DNA of 64,000 nt, taken from contig NC_049981.1 in assembly GCF_000003815.2 (NCBI RefSeq), positions 13,723,035-13,787,034 of the forward strand, given 5' to 3'. Origin of the DNA: Branchiostoma floridae. Its lineage: Eukaryota > Chordata > Leptocardii > Amphioxiformes > Branchiostomatidae. Shown here one piece after another: positions 1 to 9,958 of this stretch. The position numbers were made by a program, and so were the translations under genes. The notes under the pieces were generated by a model. The model was not told the DNA's origin. It saw only the letters and a list, made by a program, of their open reading frames with translations, and made no database searches. Every line of letters begins with the position of its first letter. Within the stretch, counting starts at the first letter, position 1.

Positions 1-2078
1 TCAACACAGTACTCAGGTATAGTACTTGAATGTGTTCCTGACATGCTGCAAGGAAGGCCTACCAGACACATTCCCAAAGGGTCCAGCCAGTGGTGGACAG
101 GCTAACCTCAGGTCACTTGCAGGGTTAAAGAATAGCAATTACTATGCCTGTCAATCAGCTATTTTGGCTGAATGCCATATGATGGGGCTATGAATGGGGG
201 GATCTGAGTAGCCTGACGTGATAGCCAGGCCAGGTAGACAGGCCAGGTAGCCTGGCCTGGTAGACAGCCCAGCCTTTTAAGCGAACCCTTCATAGAGCGC
301 TTAGATAGAGATAAGAAATGGTTTGTCACAATAAATGTCACAAGTCACTCAATACATTATGTATGATGGCTTTTAACTTGGATGTGAACCATTCTCATGT
401 GAAACATGCATTTGCACTTACCACATTTATCATAATACATGTCATAAAATCATGGACAGGAAAAAATCATATTGATGACAAAATTATTATGCAGCAAAGC
501 TCAGATTTTGCATTTTGACTTTAAAATATAATCTAACATTGCAAAATTGTTACTTCTTCGTTAAATTAGGGGAAGTACATATCCCTGCAGTTTTACATCC
601 TTGTGTTATATCAAGCGCACAGTTATATAAAAATGATTGCGGCAGGATGTGATGACAAGGAAAAAATCAAAAACAACGAGTCTGACAACAAAGTGGCCAA
701 AAATATCATTGGTATGGTGGCGTGATGATTTATTCTTTATAGAGTCATTTACAGAGAAGCTACTGCTTCTGGGTTCAAATACTTCTTGCAGGTTGGCCCC
801 AAAAATAGTTTACGCTCTTTTTAATAGCAAAGGCACAATTTTAGAAGTATTTTAAACCAATTTCCTCACTCGAAAATGATCAAGTTCTAGAGATAGAAAG
901 TTGACAGGCTGACAGCAGAATGATTGGTAAAGAAATTTTAACAAGTTACTGCACACTTTTTGCTGATATCATCAAGGCGATGAAGAAATTTTTCACTGTC
1001 AAGTTCAAATGAATTCATCAGCTCAGTCTATGAAAATGTATGAACCCCTTTGGATGTTCACTGACTGGTGCACAGGCTAACCCCTCCCCCATTCCCCGGA
1101 AAGATCAAAACTTTGTTTTTTTGCACTTTTCTAAGCAGCTGTGCCCTTCATCCACGGTACACAGTCAATGAGATAATCATAATAATCTTTCATTTCTATA
1201 AATTTACTAAGTGTGAAATCAAATCATTCAGATATGAAGGACTTCTATCTTTACAAATTATGATGTGGGAAAGTTGACCGATGGCATGATAAGAGATAAT
1301 AGTTGAACACTTCAGTTTACAGAAACTAAAACAAAGAGATCCTGTTTTTGAGGACATCTGGTCACAGTAAAAAGCTGACACCGAAACCCTTGGATTTCAC
1401 ATCTTTTCTTTTCATAATATAAGATAATCTAACGTTCAGAGTTACAAAAACAAACTATCCTCTGAAATCTACTACTCCTGAAGCTTAAAGTTCTCCCTTC
1501 AAATTCAACATCAAAATCTGAAGCCAGAGAAAATATTTTCTTGTCAACCATTTTGTGTTTTGTACTGGAAGCCTGTTGCATTTGTGCACACGCAAAATAA
1601 TCTATTTAAGAACACACCTACTCACTACTAACATATCACAAAGAATGTATCTCTTCTTACCTTATTCACAATCCCGTGTGCACCAAAATTCGTCCTATTT
1701 TGGGTCGAAAACACCAGAAATGAGGCAACACATGTACCACGTCCGCCTCCACTATGCGTTTTCGGAAATGCCCTTTACCTAATTAGCATGATAATAAGAT
1801 GACATCACGTCGCCATGGCGACATGACACCAAACACTGGGAGAGCTGTCATGGGATCCGTGTCCGCCCACCATTCAGCAAGGCTTTACCTGTATAGACTG
1901 TGTATTCACCTTTAACAGGGGAACAAAGGACAGCGGTGTCACATGTCAAAATATTTAGCGGTAACCATCTTTGGTGCCATGGTGGGACCAGGTCAACAAC
2001 TTAACACAAATGCTACTCTATTTACATGGACACGTGATGATTGTATGGATTTGAGCTGCAAGTCTACGAAAACCTCGC
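1..2078. other. gene-free stretch
   Basis: I see no coding exon here. Open frames are short and of biased composition. Around 222-265 the words CAGGCCAGGTAG and CCTGGCCTGGTAG repeat in direct and inverted order, a small low-complexity patch. Confidence 0.5.
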
Positions 2079-2079
2079 C

Positions 2080-2600
2080 TTCCGCACTGGTGTTCCAGTG
2101 CTGAATCAATTGTCTGAAAGGCCTCAGCACTGGTTTTCCAGTGCTGAAATTCTTTCAGCACTCGTTTTCCAGTGCTGATCGGCCTTGTTCGAGTGCTGAA
2201 ACTCCCTCAGCACTGGTTTTCCAGTGCTGAATTTCTTTCAGCACTCGTTTTCCAGTGCTGACCTTCTGTCAGCACTCGTTTTCCAGTGCTGAACTGCCGC
2301 CAGCACTCGGTTACCAGTGCTGAAATCCGGGGATATCGGGGCCGGGTCAGGTCAAAGGTCATTCAGCACTGATTACCCAGTGCTGAAACTGCCGTCAGCA
2401 CTGGAACCGAGTGCTGATATACAAAAACCTCGCCTTCCGCACTGGATTTACCAGTGCTCGAGGACACTTCAGCACTGGAAAACCAGTGCTATGAAATCTT
2501 CAGCACTGGAAAACGAGTGCTGACGCCTTTTAAGGACTGGAACGATGTGCGAACCAGTGCTGACGTCCTTCCAGCACTGGAATCTCCCAGTGCTGAGAGG
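2080..2600. repeat. array of about 14 short palindromes (cluster I)
   Basis: The unit is a 22-25 bp palindrome with left arm TCAGCACTGG (or CACTCG), a centre of about four bases (TTTT, AAAA, GGTTA) and right arm CCAGTGCTGA. Clear units start near 2092, 2124, 2155, 2207, 2239, 2269, 2300, 2363, 2395, 2437, 2469, 2500 and 2571, with half units near 2189 and 2545. Spacers of 6-40 bases differ from each other. A longer leader (ACCTCGCCTTCCGCACTGG) occurs twice, at about 2081 and 2427, so part of the cluster was duplicated as a block. Each unit can fold as a hairpin. It is not coding and does not match a CRISPR array, which is prokaryotic. Confidence 0.85.
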
Positions 2601-2635
2601 GGTACAACTACAAGACGTAAATTCGAACGAAAGAT

Positions 2636-2945
2636 AAGTTATTTCGTGCAAAGAAAATTGTAGTTGTGCTATCCATTCGTTATGTAATTGAATATATGTA
2701 TACTGTATAAGGGATATATATCATTTATAAAATGAATGAATGAATGAAGACCTTTATTGCACATTTTTTTTGTAAAGAACTGATAGCGGTGACTAGTAAA
2801 AGGACGCAAATTTGATTAAAGTTACTTCGTGCAAAGAAAACTTCGTGTAAAGTTGTGTATTTTATTCGTTGTACATGTGTAATTGAAAGGTAGATATATG
2901 TATATGTGTAAGAGGTGTTTAAGGGATAGCTATCATTATAACAAT
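2636..2945. repeat. diverged direct repeat pair
   Basis: Two related segments (about 2636-2735 and 2818-2945) share GTTAyTTCGTGCAAAGAAAA, a TTCGTT..GTAATTGAA stretch, TATATGTATA and TAAGGGATA.STATCATT. The second copy is somewhat longer. Between them lies an AATGAATGAATG run and GACCTTTATTGCACA, which resembles the 3' tails of interspersed repeats elsewhere in this window (60219). Confidence 0.55.
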
Positions 2946-2997
2946 AAGCAACTTTATTGTGTGATTGTGATAGATATAAGCCCTTTTGGGAAAGATT

Positions 2998-3018
2998 TGG
3001 GTGGCCCTGAAAAGGGCC
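2998..3018 (-). terminator. histone-type mRNA 3' stem-loop, orphan
   Basis: Read on the - strand, 3018-3003 is GGCCCTTTTCAGGGCC followed directly by ACCCA. This fits the replication-dependent histone 3' stem-loop exactly: six-base-pair stem, four-base TTTC loop, invariant GG..CC ends and ACCCA flank. Such a hairpin binds SLBP and directs U7-dependent cleavage instead of polyadenylation. The purine-rich downstream element is weak. No histone H1, H2A, H2B, H3 or H4 C-terminus is readable upstream; only a 25-codon open frame ends 20 bases before it. Confidence 0.6.
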
Positions 3019-3038
3019 GGGGTGCTGTGAGGCAGACT

Positions 3039-3116
3039 TCAGCCTGCCTCCTCGTTGTTGTTGTTGTTATCGTTGAAGAGGCGCCGCTGAACTTCCAAAA
3101 GGATGAGGTCTGCCAT
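3039..3116 (-). CDS. possible 25-residue ORF before a histone stem-loop
   Basis: On the - strand an ATG in the context CGCCACCTATGG opens a 25-codon frame that ends with TGA at 3041-3039. An in-frame TAA precedes the ATG, so the start is fixed. The peptide begins MADLILLEVQRRLF, then has an acidic poly-Asn stretch and ends EEAG. It is unlike any core histone tail I know. The only support is its position just ahead of the stem-loop, at a spacing usual for histone messages. It may be a remnant or chance. Confidence 0.2.
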   Translation of the reverse strand: MADLILLEVQRRLFNDNNNNNEEAG

Positions 3117-3224
3117 AGGTGGCGTTTATAATCCAGCAATGTCTTAAGTTTTAGTAGTAGAGCAAAGGACGTATCGTACATTTGTAATTCCAAATCACTG
3201 TATTTCTCAGAGTCTCCCGATCTC

Positions 3225-3426
3225 TCAGCACTCGGTTTCCAGTGCTGAATATTCGTCAGCACTCGTTTTCCAGTGCTGAATGTTCGTCAGCACTGGAAAT
3301 CCAGTGCTGAATGTTCGTCAGCACTCGGTTTCCAGTGCTGAAGCCGGCGTTTCGAGTGCTGAGAGCGCGTCAGCACTGGAAATCCAGTGCTGACGCCATC
3401 TTCAGCACTGGGTTCCAGTGCTGAAA
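3225..3426. repeat. array of about 7 short palindromes (cluster II)
   Basis: This is the same palindrome as at 2080-2600, here with a more regular pitch of about 31 bases: TCAGCACTCG/TGG, four- or five-base centre, CCAGTGCTGA, then spacers such as ATATTCG, ATGTTCG and CGCCATCT. One unit is a right half only (near 3353). Clusters I and II flank the 0.6-kb segment with the histone stem-loop. Confidence 0.85.
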
Positions 3427-3429
3427 AAG

Positions 3430-4800
3430 GAGGGAGAGGTTTTCGTAGTTTTGCATTTGAGCTGCTTCGCCCGAGAGAACGAATTGGGAGAACGTACTTT
3501 AACAAATCAAGTTTACTTATTTGTAGAAAATGGCGGACGAATGTGAATGATTGTTATAATAAGACAGTGTCTAAACAAAATGCTGGATTGTCAATTAACG
3601 TCAGTAATATCGGGTCTTATTTAAGAGAAAGGTTAGCAATGGGACATTTTCTTTTTGCGTTCAATTTTTTTCAATATCTATGATCAATTCTCCAAAAGGT
3701 TTATTGCATATTGTTGATTAATTTGATGACTAAGCGTGATAGGCTAATGTTACTAACGAAAAGGCTAATGTTACGTTACATGTAACTGTTAGTTCTTTAA
3801 AATTCCCAAGCATATGTCCGTTTGAATCTGTTACTGGTATTAAAAATGGCACACTGAGTGTGTCTATAGCCACAGCGTTAATTTTATGTCTCAACTCTCA
3901 CCAACCCGCTGTGGTACTAGGGCGCCACTATTACTTAGCGGAATGAAGTATAACTGCAACTGATCATGAGGTCTAGTTGTGACGCATATGTACCTGCGGG
4001 ATACTACTAGTAGTACTACCATCAATATAACCACACATGAAGCAATGGTATATGCTGTTTGTTTAACTGGAATTAATTGAACAGCTATTATGATAGATGT
4101 ACTACAGTATGTTCGCAGCATTTATTTTATTGACTGCTAGGAGTCGCTCTTTGCTATTCAATGTAGAATCGAATTGGCAATGTTACTGCAATACCGTTCT
4201 GATCTAAACCGCTTGATGACGCCCTTGACACGCAGCGTAAAATCAAATTGATCGATTGTAAGATTGAGCTGATAATCATTTGCTTGGATTTTGGTCATCC
4301 CAGAGGGGGGAAAGACTTTTTGTTTTTGTAGCCGTTTCCAGTAGTTTAGCCAATGAAAACTCAGAATTTTTTCTTTCGCCTATAGTCAATCATAACTACG
4401 TACTGTAACGTAGGATCAAACATTATAATTACACGCCGAGGTATGATAGTTTTTAATCGTAAAATGTTCTTAGAAATATGGTTAAGTTAGCATTCTTGCA
4501 TTCGGATTATTAAAATATACATTCCAAGGAACAGTTTCATGTATCGTTTGTCTTCTTTTGACTAAAATCAGCGTGAGGGTTGACGAATGTAGAGGGTGCG
4601 TATAGATTGACAAAAGGCCACGTGAAAGACTTGCTGCATTTTCGCGAAAATGTTGCCTTTCTAGTTATCAATGCTACATTTGCTGCGTGTTGAGGGGTTG
4701 GCCGTAGCGTGCAGTAGACCCAGATTGCAGATAAGAAAAAACAAAAAAAACGAGGCCACAGCGAGCTAGCTAGCACGTACATCTGGGTACATGTATTTAT
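3430..4800. other. gene-free stretch
   Basis: No exon-like frame or recognisable RNA gene seen. The composition is AT-rich with scattered stops on all frames. Confidence 0.45.
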
Positions 4801-5254
4801 TACCTCCATGAAAAGTGGAGGTATAGTTTTTGGTGTGTCTGTGTGTGTGTGTGTCCGGATATTTGTGGCTAGCAGAACTCTAGAACCTTTAGATGGATTA
4901 AAATGGTATTTGGTATGTGGACAGGGGTTGGGAAGATAAAGATTGATGGTTGGTATGTGACCTTGGTACTGCAGCAGAACCTCGATTTTTTTGGTATCTT
5001 TTGACCTGGACATGCTCATTTTGTGGTCTTGAAAAGGCAAATAAGTCCCTAATTTCCATAATATTGCATAGAATTAATTTGAAAGTGTGATAATTCATCT
5101 AAGTACATGTAGTAAATGATCGGATTGTAACATTGTGACCTGTGTAAGTTAGTTAAAGGTGTACATAACCAAGCATAAATTATGCAGATGTGAAAGTAAT
5201 TTGCATAATCAGAATATTTCATGGAGGTTTGAGGTCTTCGAACTCTTGTTTTAA
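4801..5254 (-). mobile_element. non-autonomous interspersed repeat with ACCTCCATGA ends
   Basis: The left end reads ATTACCTCCATGAAAAGTGG and the right end TTTCATGGAGGTTTGAGGTC, so the ends are inverted. A TG microsatellite lies near 4835-4855 and ATTATGCA motifs lie inside. Read on the - strand, the right end matches the start of the tandem units at 23181 and 24229 (AGAGTTCGGCGACCTCATAC). I infer one family, with this copy inverted. Confidence 0.6.
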
Positions 5255-8200
5255 TGGGGTACTGTGGATCGTCGTACACGTACGGGTACACGGGAAGGTT
5301 GCATATCCTCCCCTTAGTACAAGCTGTACTCCTCTCGTCATGGCCGTCGGCTAACTCCTCGGGCAAGTTATCTGGCCATTTTTTTTCCAGTCGCCCATGT
5401 AGTCACTCTGGTGCATTAGCAGCGGTTTTGATTTTGACCTTGGCACCAATTTCTCTGTTACAGTGTCTCGTTTGATATAACCTAGGAGTGCCCTTCCACT
5501 TGAATGTAGTGTAAACGGATCCTTGATGTAGATATTAAAACATTTTTCAATGTTAACGTTAAGGTTTTTATACGTACCAACACGTTTGTCCAGAACACAT
5601 CGTTGTCTTACACCATTTATTATATCAAACCAATGCAATTGGCAAAGGGACAACTCTATAACGATACGTGCCAGACCTTGATTTGTAGACACCACTTGCG
5701 GCCTGTGGCAAATTGCCAAGTGGAGTCACGAGTAACACTAGATTTATATGTACAGCTGACTCTGTTTAGCCCTGTCAAATAAAAGGACAGTAAAAAATAA
5801 ACTATGCAAATCAGCGAAGCACTGTGACACTCATACCATATGATACATTTACGATTTCCGCAAATACTTTACTTCAGTTTTCCGTTTTAAACTAAGTACC
5901 ACCTAGCTTAAAGACTAGTACTCTTAGCTATCTATGTCCTGGCTCGCTAAGTACCTCTAATGGCTTGATGATAAATAATGAATGGCGCTTCCATACCTGA
6001 TTATGGCTCAACCCGGAATTGACAATTTCAAGATGACCACAGTTAACGTTAATTCATTTAGTATCGATTTCATAATCGTGTTTGAAATTCAGACTTGCTA
6101 GATCGACCAAATATAGGAATTGCATGATTTTGATAGCTAGTTATGTCACTGTAATTAATCCAATATGCTGAGCTTTGTAAAAGGTTACTAGTATTTTAGA
6201 ATTAGATCGACTTCAACCAACCTACATCATGCCGTGTTCCCTTTAAACCTTCCCCACATGTTAACCATTTATCCATGACAGTCGGACCCGGAAAGGTCAT
6301 TGACCCGCATTGGTATTTTGGGGAGGGTACAGTTGCAACGGTCTGTCTCTCAGCGAGCAGTGCCGAGATCAAGCCAGACGATACGTAAGTGGACTTAAAA
6401 TTCACTTTCTTTGAAAAACACTACATTTTGACAGGCATATAGTGTTTGTGATATGGATATCAGCATTATGTATCTGGTATAGGAGACAAATTTTGCGTGA
6501 TTTCAACTGATTTCCCAGTGGGGATGTCATATGGGGGTGTGGGGGAGGGGCTCAGTATAGGCTCGATCCTATAGCAATTTTCATTTTTCTGTATTGGGCA
6601 AAAGCATGAATCAAATGCCCTACGTATTCAGTAGTTCTTTTCTTCGGAACTTTCCCCCTAAACCGAATGTTGGAACTAGCGGGATCGTTTCCAAACATAT
6701 GATTTCTGTACTCAACCCTATCAGTGTAAGCTATCAGTGTACAGTATGAACTGGACATTACTTCTATCATTGCAAGAGCTGAGCAGGCATACAGGAGTAT
6801 ATGGCACTTATTCCATGACACATCAAATCACAGACAATATGCCTTGTTCTAGTTGAATGTCAGCCTTCTTGGAATCTCTTGGGGGTATAGTCCACTTACT
6901 GTATTTCCATGGCTAGCCAATATTGAACAATATTAAGGATGGGTCCTAGACTACGGCTTTAATGTTTGTTGTCTCCAGTCCTAGTGCAATCGCCACTGTG
7001 ATCACATATGGGTGATGGGACCTAATATGGCCGTGTCCCAATTTCTGTATATGTAGGACGAACTGAAGTAGCGATAACTGTTTGGCGATAAATATTTATG
7101 TCCAAATTAAAAATGGAACTTGTATTTAGGCCAACGCTAGAACTTTTACAATTTAAAGTCGTGCCTCCTTTGGTACAATCACTCCGGTATATTCAGATGG
7201 TTTTCGGTCGATACGATTTTATTTTCCAAAAATGAAACCATCTCCTGATTTGCAGTTTGCTACGGCTTATATCATCTTCGTTCTTCATACACATGTTTGA
7301 TACGAAGATTACATAATCATAACGTGCAAGAAAAAGATGTCGTAGTATAACAGTAAATACAGAATTCAAACACTGGAACGGTGAAACATACGGAATTTAC
7401 ATCTAAAAGTAATCGTCTACGTCTATTTCCCAGATAAGTGTAGTGTATTACATACATTATAGTTAATTAGACTTCAGTGCGTTGTACTCCGTTACATCAC
7501 TCTTGCTTTAAGAAGGTTTATGCAGTCAGTCTTTGGGCATAATTTTGCACGTAAACAAATCTTTAAAACTTATGTATTCGCTCGGCTACGAGGTCAAGGT
7601 TAGATCGCATGTATACATGCATATTTACATGTGGGCCTTGAACCCAGACTGACCCGTGTACTGTACATGCATGCCGACTCACGTTTCGGGTATATACAAA
7701 ACACAACGATCCTAATCTTTTCAAATTTTCTAAATTCTCTCTTGGCGGTCACTGACAAACTTTTTTCTTGATTGGTAATTGTGGTATACGTGCATGTATT
7801 TACAGCATATGTACATAACGTAAAGTCGACATCTTTGGATGTCTTCTATTCCCCTCCAACATGACACTGACAGCTGCACACATTCCGGGTCCATTATCTA
7901 CATGTTGGATCTGTGTACGGATCTGCCAACCCGCTATATACAGTACAGTGTCCCACCCTGCAGACTTTAAAATACTATAGGTTTGACCTTTATACTCCCA
8001 GCTGTGGGCATTCCTGTATCAAACTTGGCAAGCTTAAGCTAGGTTTGGAAATCGCAGCACTTGCCGGAACATTCTAGTTCAATAAATCAGTGTCATACGT
8101 AGGTTGAGTAATAAATATCATATGAAAACTCTACGCCTCATTGCACGTGTAATAATAATAATTGTGATTTCATACACAACCATGCTATTTTCAAAATAGA

Positions 8201-8861
8201 CACGCATCAATGATATGCTGGGCCTACTTTGATACATCATTCTACCTTCCTTCATCTGTTGCACATGATAATTCAATTTAAACTGCGTATACTGGCCATT
8301 CAATGACACCTTTATATTGTAGCTGTACGTTAACTGTACATACTCTTAATTGCAGCTACTTTTGAAGTAAGCTAATGCACATTAATGTCGGGATAGTTCA
8401 CATTACAATTTCGAATTCGAGACAGAACTTATGACACCCAGTTTAGTGTCATGTAACAGATATGTTGAGTAATAGCTATGATATCAACACGATATGCAAT
8501 TTGTAATACAGCCAACTTAACCATACCATTCCTTATATATGTAAGCCTTATCACACATGCAAGCAGAAAGGTTACCAACATGCTCATCAGATGCGTCCAC
8601 GATATAATTCGTGCAATACACGTGCGCTATATATCAGATGCTATCATTGTATCTTCCATTTGGGGTATATTTTAATGCGTAGATTTAACTTCCAAGTTCC
8701 ACTCTGGGTATTCCAAGATTCTCGTTGATAATCTCAGTAAGACTAATACGAAGGAGCTAGATGTTGCAACAGGGTCAGTTTACAATGTCGTGACAAACTG
8801 TAATGTCAGTCACGAATTGCTGAACTTATTCTGACCTCTTTGTAACTGTTTGCACTCACAG
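5255..8861. other. gene-free stretch upstream of the TRADD-N/LRR gene
   Basis: No coding exon recognised. Near 5341-5376 the words GGCTAACTCCTCGGGCA and GTTATCTGGCC resemble the centre of the foldback element at 40274-40587. At 8852-8861 a CACTCACAG splice acceptor precedes the start codon of the next gene, so an unrecognised 5' non-coding exon probably lies in this stretch. Confidence 0.4.
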
Positions 8862-8979
8862 GAGGCCTGGAATCTGCGGGATCACTTCAGCAGATTCTTG
8901 ACATCGCCCCAGACTTATAGACACAGTCCCTCTGCCCGCTCGCCAAGTTCCGAGGCGGTTCTGTTTTAGCCCAGCCATC

Positions 8980-9958
8980 ATGGAGACTTCGGAGAGCGCT
9001 GAAGCCGTGAAAGGAAACACCGTGGGGCCCAGAAAGCCTCCGATAGATTCTCAGAGCATCAGAGCGCGGAAAGCTCGGTCGGTGCCAATGGGTCGGCTGC
9101 CGAGACCTTCGAGTTCTGCTTCCGATAAAACAACAAGCGAGACACAGCAAGTACACGGGAGAGCCAGGCTGGCACGGGCAACAGACAGGCATGTAGGCAA
9201 TGGTAGCCAAATGGGCACGCCTTCGGGTTTAGGATATAACGTTGACGAGGCAGGCCGTGATGTAACTGCACCAGGTCTTCCTCAGGAGAAGGCTATTGTG
9301 AGTAGGAGCTCGCTGGGTAGTAGATATCTTCGACGGACTGGTGTAAGCGATGCCATGGCCCAGCTTGGCGATCCAACGGCAGGGTCCTTGACTTGGAACA
9401 GAAGTATATCACAGCCACCAAGTTATGATCAGAAGCAAACGGATGGAGTAGCGTTTGTGAAAAGGCACAGCGAGGGAATGATGGCAACCGCCAGCTCAAG
9501 CCTGACTCCGAGCATTTCCGGACCGCTTGTCCCGTACAGAAGCGGCGGAGATTCATCTCAGAGTACCGAGCAGGATTCTTTTCTGAGCAAGTTTAGGCAA
9601 AAGTACGCTCACCTGCTAAGTCGCCCCAAGCCCTTAATCACAACGAAAGAAGGGATCACTAGTAGAACGCAAAGACTGCCACTCTCAACAAGCACCATTC
9701 CTGAGCCATTCAAACCAATACAGGACCCAGGCAGCAGAGTGTTACCGGTACCAAGAGAAGACTTAGGACAGGGATACGTAGGGAAAGGTTCTAGACGTGA
9801 TTCGTGTGATGTAGAGGTAGAGGAATACTCGAACATTGCAGCCCCAGAAACTGAAGAAGACATCCCGACAGAGAAACCGCCACCAGGAGGCTATGTCAAC
9901 GCGCTTTACCTGGAAACACAAACAACTTCTAAGTCATCCCAAGACCGCATCACTTCTA
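8980..9958 (+). CDS. TRADD-N/LRR gene, exon 1
   Basis: First coding exon (326 codons plus one base). An acceptor at 8861 (CACTCACAG) makes 8862-8979 likely 5' UTR. The first in-frame ATG is 8980, before METSESAEAV. The donor is TCTA|GTAAGT at 9959. The encoded stretch is hydrophilic, rich in Ser, Arg, Pro and Gln, with a long acidic patch before the end (EVEEYSNIAAPETEEDI). No domain recognised. Confidence 0.75.

Noticed and set aside
2080-2600. CRISPR-like array (repeat plus unique spacer)
   Set aside because: The organism is an animal, units are variable palindromes, spacers are short and uneven, and no cas genes exist.
2317-2663. Open frames with repeated Ser-Ala-Leu-Glu and Gln-His-Trp-Lys words
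   Set aside because: They are translations of the palindromic repeat array in several frames, not a protein.
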